From: Allonocardiopsis opalescens
Lineage (GTDB): Bacteria > Actinomycetota > Actinomycetes > Streptosporangiales > Streptosporangiaceae
Reading direction: 5' to 3'
Length of the DNA stretch: 64,000 nt
Assembly: GCF_003002095.1 (NCBI RefSeq)
Contig: NZ_PVZC01000008.1
Location: 186,001 to 250,000 of the forward strand
Of the stretch, positions 31,832 to 40,292 are shown in pieces. The number at the start of each line of letters is the position of its first letter. Position 1 is the stretch's first letter. The notes under the pieces are model-generated. The model saw nothing but the letters and a program-made list of their open reading frames with translations. It did no database searches and was not told where the DNA came from. The translations under genes and the position numbers were made by a program.

Positions 31832-33508
31832 GTGAGCGAGCTGACGGCGCGCTTCCTGGTCCAGCGCTTGCGCGACTGGGACGTGGGCCACCTGTTCGGC
31901 TGCGAGGGCACCGGGCCCGGCCCCGTCGCAGCCGCGATCAGCGCCGCGGGGGATCCGATCCGGTACGTGTCCTGCGCGGACGAGGAGTTCGCGATGATGC
32001 AGGCGGTCGGGTACGCCAAGTTCAGCGGGAAGCCGGGCGTCTGCCTGGCCGACGGCTTCTCCGGTGCCGTCCGGCTGCTCAACGGACTCTACGACGCCGC
32101 GCTCGACCGCGTTCCCGCCGTCGCCGTCGTCGACGCGCGCGGAGGCCGCCGGGCCGGCACCGACCTGCGCGGGCTGTTCCGTGAGGCAGTCGGCGACCGC
32201 ACCTACCTGGCCGCCACCCCCGACGAGCTTCCCGGGCAGCTCGACCGCGCGCTGCGCGGCGCGCTGGCCGACGGGCGCCCGGCCGCGCTGCTGCTGCCCG
32301 ACGCGAGACCCTCGGCCCCGGCGGCCGGGCGGCGCGACCCGCCACGGCCGCGCCTGGGCGCGGTGGGCTTCACCCCGCCGGTCAGCACCGCGATCGAGCG
32401 CGAGGTCTCGCGGGCGGCCGACATCATCGACTCCGGCGACCGCGTCGTCCTGATGGTCGGCCCCGGCGCCGCGGACGCCGCGGCCGAGGTCAGGGAGCTG
32501 GCCGAGATCACCCGGGCCGGCATCGCCAAGGTGCCGCTGGGCAAGGACGTGCTCGCCGACGACCTCCCCTACGTCACCGGCACCCTCACCGCCGACATCG
32601 ACGGCCCCTGCAATGAGCTGCTGCGCGACTGCGACACCCTCGTCATCATCGGCTCCGGCCCGGCCGCCACTCCGGTGGTGCCCTGGTCGGGCCGGCGCGC
32701 CGTGCAGATCGACCGCGACGCGGCCGGCATGGGCACCCCGTACCCCACCGAGGTGAACCTGGTCGGCGACGCCCGCAGCACGCTGCGCGCGCTGCTGTGG
32801 CGGCTGGACGGCAGCTCGCGCCGCCCCGGCCGGCACCGCTGGCGGCGGCGGGTCGAGGCCGAGGCGGCCCGCTGGTGGCGCTCGGTGGACGGCCACCCGC
32901 CCTACCCGGCCGGCCTGGAGGCGCCGATGCGCGTCTGCCAGGAGCTGTCCGTGCGGCTGCCGGACAACGCCGTGGTGACCGCGGAGCCGGGCCTGGCCGG
33001 CACCGGCTACACCCAGGTGCTGCGCTTCGGCAGCGGTATGCGCGGCTCGCTGTCGAGTTCGCTGGCGGCCGTCGGCACCGGTCTGCCGTACGCGCTCGGC
33101 GCCAAGTTCGCTGCTCCGGACCGCCCGGTGATCGCGCTCGCCGACGAAAAGGCGATGCGGGCCAACGGCCTGGCCGGGCTGCTGGCGATCAGCGGCCACC
33201 ACCGCCGGTGGGACGATCCCCGGCTGGTGCTCTGCCTGCTCGGCGAGGGCGACGGCGGTGCCGGTGAGGGTGACGGCGGTGCCGGTGAGCCTGCCGGCGG
33301 CGGCTCGCCGAGCCCGGTCGACTTCGCCGCGCTGGCCCGCTCGGTCGGCATCGAGGGCATCACCGTCACCGGGGCCGACGACCTCGGCGCGGCCTGGGAC
33401 CGCGCCCTGGCCGCGCGCCGGCCCGTCCTGCTGGACGCCCGCGGCACCGGCGCCGCGGCGCGGCCGCGGCGGCGCACCGCCTCGCGCGGCGGCTCCGTGA
33501 GCGCATGA
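31832..33508 (+). CDS. ThDP-dependent enzyme homologue (acetolactate synthase / pyruvate oxidase-like) with altered cofactor motif
   Basis: A 558-residue protein of the three-domain AHAS/PoxB fold. GTG 31832 follows AGGGAGG at 5 bases, and a TTGACA is seen about 105 bases upstream. The N-terminal Pyr domain keeps the activating Glu (CADEEFAMMQAVGYAKFSGK, Glu51 or Glu52) and GVCLADGFSGAVRLLNGLYDA. The middle domain shows VVLMVGPGAADAAAEV and WSGRRAVQIDRDAAGMGTPY. In the PP domain the usual GDG that binds Mg2+/ThDP phosphate is replaced by ADE (IALADEKAM, near 436), and the paired Asn about 27 residues on is missing. A low-complexity Gly/Glu/Asp insertion follows there instead. It may have lost ThDP catalysis or bind the cofactor differently. 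A CBS-domain gene follows. Confidence 0.8.
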   Translation: MSELTARFLVQRLRDWDVGHLFGCEGTGPGPVAAAISAAGDPIRYVSCADEEFAMMQAVGYAKFSGKPGVCLADGFSGAVRLLNGLYDAALDRVPAVAVVDARGGRRAGTDLRGLFREAVGDRTYLAATPDELPGQLDRALRGALADGRPAALLLPDARPSAPAAGRRDPPRPRLGAVGFTPPVSTAIEREVSRAADIIDSGDRVVLMVGPGAADAAAEVRELAEITRAGIAKVPLGKDVLADDLPYVTGTLTADIDGPCNELLRDCDTLVIIGSGPAATPVVPWSGRRAVQIDRDAAGMGTPYPTEVNLVGDARSTLRALLWRLDGSSRRPGRHRWRRRVEAEAARWWRSVDGHPPYPAGLEAPMRVCQELSVRLPDNAVVTAEPGLAGTGYTQVLRFGSGMRGSLSSSLAAVGTGLPYALGAKFAAPDRPVIALADEKAMRANGLAGLLAISGHHRRWDDPRLVLCLLGEGDGGAGEGDGGAGEPAGGGSPSPVDFAALARSVGIEGITVTGADDLGAAWDRALAARRPVLLDARGTGAAARPRRRTASRGGSVSA

Positions 33509-33608
33509 AGGCGCGCGGCGCCGGGTAGCCGCCTCTCCAACCCGCCGGAGCACCCGAGGACCGCGGGAGTTCTCCGGCGGCCCGAGCACCGGAGAGGAGC
33601 CACCAGAG

Positions 33609-34028
33609 ATGGCTGAGAAGGTACGCGACGTGATGACGGCCGACCCCGCCACCCTCGGCCGCCGCGCCCCCGTCACCGAGGCCGCGCGGGTGATGCGCGA
33701 CAGCGGCGTGGGCGATGTGCTGGTCGTCGACGACGACATGCTCTACGGGGTGGTCACCGACCGCGACATCGTGGTGCGGGGCGTCGCCGAGGCGCGCGAC
33801 CCGGGCAGTACGACCGTCGAGGCGCTGTGCAGCTCCGACATCGCGGTCGTCGCCCCCGACGACGACGTGAAGAAGGCGGTGCGCCTGATGCGGGAGCGGG
33901 CGGTGCGCCGGCTGCCCGTGGTGGACGACGACCGGCTGGTCGGCGTCGTCTCCATCGGCGACCTGGCGGTCGACCGCGACCCGGGCTCGGCGCTGGCCGA
34001 CATCAGCGCTTCCAGCCCCAACGAGTGA
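33609..34028 (+). CDS. CBS-domain protein
   Basis: A 139-residue protein that is almost entirely a pair of CBS domains (a Bateman module): VRDVMTADPATLGRRAPVTE with VVDDDMLYGVVTDRDIVVRG (about 6-60), and VEALCSSDIAVVAPDDDVKK with LPVVDDDRLVGVVSIGDLAV (about 70-128). Such stand-alone CBS pairs bind adenine nucleotides and are frequent in actinobacterial dormancy and stress regulons. GGAGAGGAG precedes ATG 33609. It lies in a row with DUF3140 and DUF2795 genes, a combination common in stress-linked islands. Confidence 0.92.
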   Translation: MAEKVRDVMTADPATLGRRAPVTEAARVMRDSGVGDVLVVDDDMLYGVVTDRDIVVRGVAEARDPGSTTVEALCSSDIAVVAPDDDVKKAVRLMRERAVRRLPVVDDDRLVGVVSIGDLAVDRDPGSALADISASSPNE

Positions 34029-34071
34029 CGGGAGCGCGAGCGCGCCGACCGGGATCCGAGAGGGGGATCAG

Positions 34072-34449
34072 ATGGCGCACCGGACGAGCGACCCGGAGGT
34101 CGAGGAGCTGTGGCGGCGCTTCCACGGCGCGGTGAACATGACCGGCCACGAGCTGCGCACCTGGCTGATGACCGAGCGCTCCGGCGAGGACGCGTTCCGC
34201 CCCGACCCCGATCTGGGCGTGTCCGAACTGGGCCGGAGCGTGCTCCGAGTGCTGAACAAGCGGCAGGTCGACCTGACCGCCGAGGACCTGGCCACCATGC
34301 GCACCGCGCTGCGGGTGGTCGACTCCCAGCTGGCCCGTCCCCGGCCCGAGGACGACGACTGGCGGCACCGGCTGATGTCCGTGGGGCACGATCCGCTCCG
34401 CCCGGACTCGGCCCGGCCCGGTGAGTCCGCGGACCTTCCGGAGGACTGA
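34072..34449 (+). CDS. DUF3140 family protein
   Basis: A 125-residue soluble protein with the DUF3140 pattern: DPEVEELWRRFHGAVNMTGH near 7, ELRTWLMTERSGEDAF, then VLRVLNKRQVDLTAEDLATM near 60. AGAGGGG lies upstream of ATG 34072. The protein is predicted helical with a disordered C-terminus (RPDSARPGESADLPED). In other organisms the family is found next to DNA-binding or stress genes; its function is unproven. It lies 44 bases after the CBS gene. Confidence 0.85.
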   Translation: MAHRTSDPEVEELWRRFHGAVNMTGHELRTWLMTERSGEDAFRPDPDLGVSELGRSVLRVLNKRQVDLTAEDLATMRTALRVVDSQLARPRPEDDDWRHRLMSVGHDPLRPDSARPGESADLPED

Positions 34450-34504
34450 GGCGGCGGCGCCCGGTCCGCGACCGCGGACCGGATCGACCGAACTGGAGGT
34501 AGCC

Positions 34505-34708
34505 ATGGCACAGCCGACGTTCATCGAGGTGCAGAAGACGCTGTCGGGGGTCGACTACCCGGTCGACCGGGACGGCCTGGTGCGGCACGCCCGCAGCCAC
34601 CAGGCGAGCGACGACATCGTGCGGCTGCTGGAGCGGATCCCGAACCAGACCTACGACGGGCCGACGGCGGTCAGCGCCGCCGTCACCCAGGAGTCGGGCG
34701 GCGGCTGA
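34505..34708 (+). CDS. DUF2795 family protein
   Basis: A 67-residue protein, typical length for the family. ATG 34505 follows GGAGGT at 5 bases. Conserved blocks are FIEVQKTLSGVDYPVDRDGL, then VRHARSHQASDDIVRLLERI and YDGPTAVSAAVTQE. The family is a small helical domain common in actinobacteria, often several copies per genome, of unknown function. It is the last gene of the CBS/DUF3140/DUF2795 row and is closed by a strong hairpin. Confidence 0.9.
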   Translation: MAQPTFIEVQKTLSGVDYPVDRDGLVRHARSHQASDDIVRLLERIPNQTYDGPTAVSAAVTQESGGG

Positions 34709-34727
34709 GCGGACCGGCCTCCCGCGA

Positions 34728-34759
34728 CCGGGCCCGCCACCCCGCGGTGGCGGGCCCGG
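34728..34759 (+). terminator. Hairpin terminator after the DUF2795 gene
   Basis: CCGGGCCCGCCACC (34728-34741), loop CCGC, GGTGGCGGGCCCGG (34746-34759): a perfect 14-bp stem 20 bases after the stop. Confidence 0.75.
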
Positions 34760-34865
34760 CGCATGCCTGGACCCATTAACAACTCTTTGTAATCATTGCG
34801 TCGCTCTACGTGCACTCCGGGTAGCGCTCCGCTTGTCCGAACGGCCACCGACACCAGGAGCCTCC

Positions 34866-36704
34866 GTGCCCTCGCTCGCCGCCGCACTCGTCCTACTCCT
34901 CGTCCTGCTGCCCGCCTCCTCGACCGCCTGGCCCTCCACCGCGCCCTCGGGCGCCGAGCGGCCCGTGTACCGGATCACCCTGGTGACCGGGGACGTGGCC
35001 ACCGTCGTCGGCGAGCCGTCCGACCCGAACGCCGAGGTGGAGGTGCGGGCCGCGCCCGACCGCGCCGGGGTGGACTTCGCCGTCGACCGCGGGCCCGGCG
35101 GAGAGCTGCGGGCGGTGCCCTCCGACGCCGCGCTGCTGATCGGCTCCGGCCGGCTCGACCCGCGCTTCTTCAACCTGACCCAGCTGGTGGCCTGGGACTA
35201 CCACGACGCGGCCAGCACGGAGATCCCGGTGATGGCCGAGGGCGCGGCCGGGCGCGGCCGCGGCATCGGCGCCCTGGCCGACCGGCCGATCGGCGGCGGC
35301 GGGCTGACCGCGGGCAGCGTGCCCAAGCGCGAGGCGGCCGCGGCCTGGGCGGCCGGGGACGCCGCCGGCGGACGGCTGCCCGGGGCCGAGCGGCTGTGGC
35401 TGGACGGCAGGGTCCAGGCGCAGCTGGAGACCAGCACCGCGCAGGTCGGCGCCCCGCGCGCCTGGGAGGCCGGGCTGACCGGCGAGGGCGTCACCGTCGC
35501 GGTGCTCGACACCGGGGTGGACGCCGGCCATGTGGACCTGGCCGGGCGGGTGGCGGCCGAGCGCAACTTCACCGACTCGCCCTACGACCACGACCTGCAC
35601 GGCCACGGCACGCACGTCGCGTCCATCCTGGCCGGCTCGGGCGCCGCCTCCGACGGCGCGCGCCAGGGCATGGCGCCCGAGGCCCGGATCGTCTCGGGGA
35701 AGGTGCTCGACGACGAGGGGCACGGCACCGAGTCCGGCATCATCGCCGGGATGGAGTGGGCGGCCGGTGAGGCCGGGGCCCGGGTGGTCAACCTCAGCCT
35801 GGGCGGGCCGGCCTGGTTCTCGGGCGACCCGATGTCGGAGGCGGTGGCCCGCCTCACCGAGGAGACGGGCGCGCTCTTCGTCGTGGCGGCCGCGAACTTC
35901 GGGCCGGCGCCGGGCACGGTCGGCGTGCCGGCGATGGCCCCGCAGGCGCTGACCGTGGGGGCGGTGGACGACGACGACGCGGTGGCGGACTTCTCCAGCC
36001 GGGGACCGGCGCTCAGCGGCGACCGGCTCAAGCCGGAGCTGACCGCGCCCGGGGTGCGGATCTGGGCGGCGCGCGGCGACGGCACCCAGATGGGCTCGCC
36101 CGAGGGCGAGTACACCGCGGCCTCGGGCACCTCGATGGCGGCGCCGCACGCAGCCGGGGCGGCCGCGCTGCTGGCCCAGCGGCGCCCGGACTGGACCGCC
36201 GCCCAGCTGAAGTCGGCGCTGATCGCCGCCACCTTCCAGCCCGAGGAGTTCAGCCCGCTGGAGCACGGGACCGGGCGGCTGGACGTGGCGGCCGCCCTCG
36301 AGCAGACCGTCATCGAGGAGGACGGCACCCGCCACCTCGTGCTGGCCGCCGGACCCGCGCCGGCCGGCTCCCGGCGCGAGGACGCGGCCGAGCAGCGGCT
36401 GCGCTACCGCAACCTCGGCGACGAACCGGTGCGGCTGCGGCTGTCGGCGAGCAGTGTGGCGGGCGACGGCGAGCCGGGCCCCGAGAACCTGGTGGCCTTC
36501 GAGGCCGAGACGGTCACGGTGCCGGCCGGCGGCACCGCCACCGTCGGCTACACCGTCGACACGAGCGGGCAGCCGCCCGGCTACCTCAGCGGCGTCATCA
36601 CCGGCACCGCCGACGGCACCGCGGTGCGGACCGGCTTCAGTGTGGAGGTGGTCGCGCTGACGCCCGACACCGCGCCGCTGGCGGCGTACGGCGCCGCGGC
36701 CTGA
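34866..36704 (+). CDS. Secreted S8 family serine peptidase (subtilase)
   Basis: A 612-residue exported protease. GTG 34866 is chosen because AGGAG lies 5 bases upstream and the product opens at once with a signal peptide (LAAALVLLLVLLPASSTAWP). A propeptide-like region (about 30-195) starts VYRITLVTGDVATVV. The subtilisin domain has catalytic Asp215 (VLDTGVDAGHVDL), His247 (HGHGTHVASIL), oxyanion Asn344 (VAAANFGPAPG) and catalytic Ser423 (SGTSMAAPHAAG). The C-terminal 150 residues form a beta-rich domain (GTATVGYTVDTSG). Related streptomycete enzymes are often much longer (over 1000 residues), so this is a short version. The AT-rich stretch 34775-34800 upstream probably carries its promoter. 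It is probably released to the medium. Confidence 0.92.
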   Translation: MPSLAAALVLLLVLLPASSTAWPSTAPSGAERPVYRITLVTGDVATVVGEPSDPNAEVEVRAAPDRAGVDFAVDRGPGGELRAVPSDAALLIGSGRLDPRFFNLTQLVAWDYHDAASTEIPVMAEGAAGRGRGIGALADRPIGGGGLTAGSVPKREAAAAWAAGDAAGGRLPGAERLWLDGRVQAQLETSTAQVGAPRAWEAGLTGEGVTVAVLDTGVDAGHVDLAGRVAAERNFTDSPYDHDLHGHGTHVASILAGSGAASDGARQGMAPEARIVSGKVLDDEGHGTESGIIAGMEWAAGEAGARVVNLSLGGPAWFSGDPMSEAVARLTEETGALFVVAAANFGPAPGTVGVPAMAPQALTVGAVDDDDAVADFSSRGPALSGDRLKPELTAPGVRIWAARGDGTQMGSPEGEYTAASGTSMAAPHAAGAAALLAQRRPDWTAAQLKSALIAATFQPEEFSPLEHGTGRLDVAAALEQTVIEEDGTRHLVLAAGPAPAGSRREDAAEQRLRYRNLGDEPVRLRLSASSVAGDGEPGPENLVAFEAETVTVPAGGTATVGYTVDTSGQPPGYLSGVITGTADGTAVRTGFSVEVVALTPDTAPLAAYGAAA

Positions 36705-36893
36705 CGGAGGGTCGCCCGGGCCGGTCCGGCGCAGGCGCGATCCGGGCGCGGCGGCACGCAACACGCCGCCGCGTTCGCGGAAGCCTCCCTCCGCCGCCGC
36801 CCGGCGCGCAATATCGTCGGTCCGCACGGGTAGTCCGTCCGCCGCGCGGCGCGGATGCCGCGCGGCCCCTCGCCACCGACCATGGAGTTCGCC

Positions 36894-37436
36894 GTGACGC
36901 AGACCCCCAAGCCGCCCTCCCCCTACGACTTCCTGCCGCAGCTGCCGGGATTCTCGCTGACCAGTACCGATGTCGTCGACGGCCAGACCCTGCCGCAGGC
37001 CCAGGTCAGCGGCCGGATGGGCGCGGGGGGCGGCGATGTGTCCCCGCAGCTGACCTGGTCGGGCTTCCCCGACTCCACCCGGAGCTTCGCGGTCACCGTC
37101 TTCGACCCCGACGCCCCCACCGCCAGCGGCTTCTGGCACTGGGCCGTCTTCAACATCCCGCTGGCCGTGACCGAGTTGCCCAGCGGCGCGGGCGCCGGCG
37201 TGGCGGCCGGGCTGCCGGCCGAGGCGGTCACCCTCGCCAATGACGCGGGCTCGGCCGACTACGTCGGCGCCGCGCCCCCGCAGGGCCACGGCCCGCACCG
37301 CTACTTCATCGCGGTGCACGCGGTCGGGGTGGACCGCCTGGACGTGCCGGCCGACGCCTCGCCCGCCTTCCTCGGCTTCAACCTCTTCTCCCACGCGGTG
37401 GGCCGCACCCTGCTGGTGCCCGTCTACGAGCAGTAG
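36894..37436 (+). CDS. YbhB/YbcL (PEBP, Raf kinase inhibitor-like) family protein
   Basis: A 180-residue soluble protein, the usual PEBP length. GTG 36894 ([18 protein letters not shown]) has GGAG 6 bases upstream; an ATG at 36882 overlaps that site and is less likely. Conserved blocks are [20 protein letters not shown] near 42, then [19 protein letters not shown] near 65, [19 protein letters not shown] near 125, and [20 protein letters not shown] at the end. The fold has an anion/phospholipid-like pocket built from the D-P-D-A-P and G-P-H-R-Y motifs. Its physiological role in bacteria is not settled. It forms a single-gene unit followed by a terminator. Confidence 0.92.
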   Translation: MTQTPKPPSPYDFLPQLPGFSLTSTDVVDGQTLPQAQVSGRMGAGGGDVSPQLTWSGFPDSTRSFAVTVFDPDAPTASGFWHWAVFNIPLAVTELPSGAGAGVAAGLPAEAVTLANDAGSADYVGAAPPQGHGPHRYFIAVHAVGVDRLDVPADASPAFLGFNLFSHAVGRTLLVPVYEQ

Positions 37437-37470
37437 GCCGCGGTTCCCGCCCATAACGCTCAAAATTCAT

Positions 37471-37482
37471 GTTCGATCGAAC
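37471..37482. promoter_or_regulatory. Probable DeoR-regulator operator 1
   Basis: GTTCGATCGAAC is a perfect 12-bp palindrome; together with the related site at 37594 it frames the upstream region of the DeoR gene. Confidence 0.5.
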
Positions 37483-37512
37483 GAGGCCGTCCGGAACATC
37501 GGACGGCCTCGT
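37481..37512 (+). terminator. Hairpin terminator after the PEBP gene
   Basis: ACGAGGCCGTCCG, loop GAACAT, CGGACGGCCTCGT: a perfect 13-bp stem with a 6-base loop, 44 bases after the stop. Its left arm touches the palindrome at 37471-37482. Confidence 0.75.
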
Positions 37513-37593
37513 CGCGTTGGCGATACCCGGGGTTGATGCCGGCGTAATGCACAGAGTCACACACCCTGCGGTTGGCGTTTGAACAAAATCTGT

Positions 37594-37605
37594 GTTCGAA
37601 TGAAC
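37594..37605. promoter_or_regulatory. Probable DeoR-regulator operator 2
   Basis: GTTCGAATGAAC, a near copy of the site at 37471-37482, ends 2 bases before the GTG start. A further TTTGAACA half-site lies at about 37578-37585. Binding here would block transcription or initiation of the regulator's own gene. Confidence 0.5.
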
Positions 37606-37607
37606 CA

Positions 37608-38366
37608 GTGGATAGTTCAGAACGTCTTCGCACGATCATCGATGTCCTGCAGACCGTCGACCGGGTGACCGTCGCCGAGCTCTCGGACCGCACCGGCAGC
37701 TCGGAGATGACCATCCGGCGCGATCTGGAGCAGCTGGCCGTGCAGGGGGTCGTCAAGCGGGTCCGCGGCGGGGCCATCAGCCTGCTGCTGCGCGGTGAGG
37801 AAGCGCCGTTCGCCCTGCGCCAGGGCGACGCCGCCGACGCCAAGCGGCGGATCGCGGCCGAGGTCGACGCCCTGGTCTCCGACGGCGAGGCGGTGCTCCT
37901 CGACGCCGGCACCACCTGCCTGGAGGTGGCCCGCACCCTGGCGGGGCGCCGGCTCACCGTGATGCCGCTCTCCCTGCACGGGGCGAGCGTGCTCAGCGCC
38001 GAGCCCGCCACCCAGCTGCTGCTGCCCGGCGGCGAGGTGCGCCCCGGCGAGCAGTCCTTCGTCGGGCACATGACCGAGGCGGCGGTGCGCAGCCTGCGCT
38101 TCGACACCGCGGTGATCGGCAGCTGCGGGATCTCCCCGGAAGACGGACTGATGTACCACCACCTCCCGGAGGTCGCGATCAAGCAGGCCGCGATCGACTC
38201 GTCCCGGCGGGTCATCGTGGCGGCGGACGCGAGCAAGTTCCAGCGGACGGCCTTCGGCCGGGTGTGCGACATCCGGCAGGTCGACGCGGTGGTGACCGAC
38301 GCCCATGAAGACAACGAGACGGTGGTCCGACTGCGGGCCGCAGGAATCACGGTGCGCTGTGTCTGA
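37608..38366 (+). CDS. DeoR/GlpR family transcriptional regulator
   Basis: A 252-residue regulator. GTG 37608 opens VDSSERLRTIIDVLQTVDRV, which is the expected N-terminus of the family; longer in-frame starts would run into the operator. Residues 1-58 are the DeoR HTH (TVAELSDRTGSSEMTIRRDL, then VKRVRGGAI). Residues about 75-230 are the sugar-phosphate sensor domain (DGEAVLLDAGTTCLEVARTL, then FDTAVIGSCGISPEDGL and VIVAADASKFQRTAFG). DeoR proteins sense phosphorylated sugars. It overlaps the MFS gene by 8 bases and, with the HAD gene, forms a three-gene operon that looks autoregulated. Confidence 0.92.
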   Translation: MDSSERLRTIIDVLQTVDRVTVAELSDRTGSSEMTIRRDLEQLAVQGVVKRVRGGAISLLLRGEEAPFALRQGDAADAKRRIAAEVDALVSDGEAVLLDAGTTCLEVARTLAGRRLTVMPLSLHGASVLSAEPATQLLLPGGEVRPGEQSFVGHMTEAAVRSLRFDTAVIGSCGISPEDGLMYHHLPEVAIKQAAIDSSRRVIVAADASKFQRTAFGRVCDIRQVDAVVTDAHEDNETVVRLRAAGITVRCV

Positions 38367-39663
38367 TGCGATTCGACGACTCCGGCCCGCACGGCCGGAC
38401 GGGGCGCCTCGTCGCGCCCGGGTGGCCGTCGCCCTCTACTTCCTGCTGTGCGGCGCCATCATGGCGACCTGGACGGTGCGGCTGCCCGCCATCAAGGAGA
38501 ACCTCCAGCTGACCGACGGCCAGATCAGCCTCGGGCTGCTGGCCATGACCGGCGGCGCCTTCGCCGCCATGCAGTTCGCCGGGGTGCTGGTCGACCGGGT
38601 GGGCAGCCGCCCTGTCACGGCGATCGGCGTGACGGCCGCGCTGTTCGCCCTGGTCGGCCCCGGCCTGGCCACCTCGCTGCCCACGCTGATGGTGCTGCTG
38701 CTGGTGCTCGGCGTCTTCCAGGGCCTGGGCAACGTGGCCATGAACGTGCAGGCCGTGCAGGTCGAACGGGCCTACCGGCGGCCGATCATGTCCTCCATGC
38801 ACGCGGTCTTCAGCCTGGGCGGGCTCGCCGGCGCCCTCTACGGCGGCGCAGCGGCGGGCCTGGGCCTGTCCCCGCTGGCCACCTTCGCGCTGGCCGGCGC
38901 CGTGCTGGTGCCGGTGTCGCTGCTGGCCGCCCGCCACCTGCTCCCCGGCACCACCGCCGCCAAGCCCCGCCCCGCAGCGGCCGAGGCGGCCCAGGCACCG
39001 CAGCGCGGCGCGCTGGCCGGCTGGACGCCGCTGCTCGCCCTGATGGGCGTGGTGAGCATGTTCTGCCTGATCGGCGAGGGCGCCGCCGCGGACTGGAGCG
39101 CGGTGTACCTGCGCGACACCCTGCACAGCACCGAGGCCGTCGCCGCCCTGGGCTACGCCGCCTTCTCGGTCACCATGACCACGGGACGCCTCGTCGGCGA
39201 CCGGCTGGCCGCCGCCTTCGGCGCCGTCAACCTGGTCCGCGCGGGCGGCACGCTGGCCGCGGCCGGACTGGGCGCGGCGCTGCTGGTCCCGTCGCCGTGG
39301 CTGGCCATCGCCGGCTTCGGCGCCTTCGGCCTGGGCCTGTCGTGCATCGTGCCGCAGGTCTTCACCGCGGCCGGCAACATCGACCCGGCCCGCGCCGGGC
39401 GCAACATCGCCCGGGTCTCCGGCTTCGGCTACCTCGGCCTGTTCAGCGGGCCGGTGCTGATCGGCGCGCTCGCCGAGCTGACCAGCCTGCGGCTGGCCCT
39501 GGCCGCGCCCGCGCTGCTCGCCCTAGTGGCCGTCGCCGCCGCGGGTGCGCTGCGCCGCCCCGCCGCCCGCCGCGGCGACGAGGCCGTGGATCATGGGTCC
39601 GACGACCTTCCCGCACCGCAGGAGCGGCCCGCCCCGGTCGCCGTCCCCCAGGAGGCATCATGA
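38359..39663 (+). CDS. MFS transporter (YbjJ-like)
   Basis: A 434-residue transporter with 12 predicted helices. GTG 38359 overlaps the DeoR gene. Helix 1 begins VAVALYFLLCGAIMATW. The inter-helix 2/3 loop is FAGVLVDRVGSRPVTAIGV, the MFS A-like motif, and the second half repeats it in MTTGRLVGDRLAAAFGAVNL. A WSAVYLRDTLH block follows helix 7. Similar proteins are annotated as YbjJ or FucP-like and probably carry a sugar or sugar derivative. Regulation by the upstream DeoR protein and the HAD phosphatase downstream (ATGA overlap) suggests uptake or efflux linked to sugar phosphates. The last 40 residues are a hydrophilic tail. Confidence 0.9.
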   Translation: MSDAIRRLRPARPDGAPRRARVAVALYFLLCGAIMATWTVRLPAIKENLQLTDGQISLGLLAMTGGAFAAMQFAGVLVDRVGSRPVTAIGVTAALFALVGPGLATSLPTLMVLLLVLGVFQGLGNVAMNVQAVQVERAYRRPIMSSMHAVFSLGGLAGALYGGAAAGLGLSPLATFALAGAVLVPVSLLAARHLLPGTTAAKPRPAAAEAAQAPQRGALAGWTPLLALMGVVSMFCLIGEGAAADWSAVYLRDTLHSTEAVAALGYAAFSVTMTTGRLVGDRLAAAFGAVNLVRAGGTLAAAGLGAALLVPSPWLAIAGFGAFGLGLSCIVPQVFTAAGNIDPARAGRNIARVSGFGYLGLFSGPVLIGALAELTSLRLALAAPALLALVAVAAAGALRRPAARRGDEAVDHGSDDLPAPQERPAPVAVPQEAS

Positions 39664-40268
39664 CGACGCTCCCGCCCGTCGGCGCGGTCCTGTTCGACTA
39701 CGGCTGCGTGATCTCCGTCGACCAGCCCGCCGCGGCCGTCGCCGAGATCGAGCGGCTGGCCGGAGTGGAGCCGGCCGCGCTGTGGAGCGCCTACTGGGGC
39801 GAGCGCCTGGCCTACGACGCGGGCGCCTACACCGCCGACGGCTTCTGGTCGCGGCTGGCCAAGCTGACCGGCGCCGACTGGCCGGCCGCCCGCAGGCAGC
39901 AGCTGTGGGCCGCCGACGTGGCCAGCTGGAGCCATATCGACCCCGAGGCGGTGGAGCTGATCGAGGAGCTGGCCGCCGACGGCGTGCGGCTGGCGCTGCT
40001 GTCCAACGCGCCGCACGATATGGCCGCGCTGCTGCGCAGCTCGCCGGTGGCCGAGCGCTTCGAGCGGCTGTTCTTCAGCTGCGACCTCGGGCTCACCAAG
40101 CCCGACCCGGCGATCTACCGGCATGTGCTGGCGGAGCTGGCCGTGGAGCCGTCGGAGCTGGTCTTCGCGGACGACCGCGCCGAAAACGTCGCCGCGGCGG
40201 CCGCACTGGGCATCCGGGCGCACCACCACGCCGGGGTGGCGGGCCTGCGGGCGGCGCTGGGCCGCTGA
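39660..40268 (+). CDS. HAD superfamily hydrolase (subfamily IA)
   Basis: A 202-residue phosphatase-like protein, ATG 39660 overlapping the MFS stop. Motif 1 is VLFDYGCVI (the first Asp is the nucleophile; the second Asp of the usual DxD is Gly, as in YihX-like FDxGxV proteins). Motif 2 is LALLSNAPHDM, motif 3 is LGLTKPDPAIYRHVL and motif 4 is LVFADDRAENVAAAAALGI. It probably dephosphorylates a small sugar phosphate that is handled by the neighbouring DeoR/MFS system. The unusual motif 1 may mean narrow or weak phosphatase activity. Confidence 0.9.
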   Translation: MTTLPPVGAVLFDYGCVISVDQPAAAVAEIERLAGVEPAALWSAYWGERLAYDAGAYTADGFWSRLAKLTGADWPAARRQQLWAADVASWSHIDPEAVELIEELAADGVRLALLSNAPHDMAALLRSSPVAERFERLFFSCDLGLTKPDPAIYRHVLAELAVEPSELVFADDRAENVAAAAALGIRAHHHAGVAGLRAALGR

Positions 40269-40292
40269 GACCGGGCGCGAGCCTTGAGACGG

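Noticed and set aside
31653-31835. Frame starting with ATGA at the end of the GT2 gene
   Set aside because: The product is low-complexity Ala/Arg/Pro and runs across the promoter-like and ribosome-binding sequences of the next gene.
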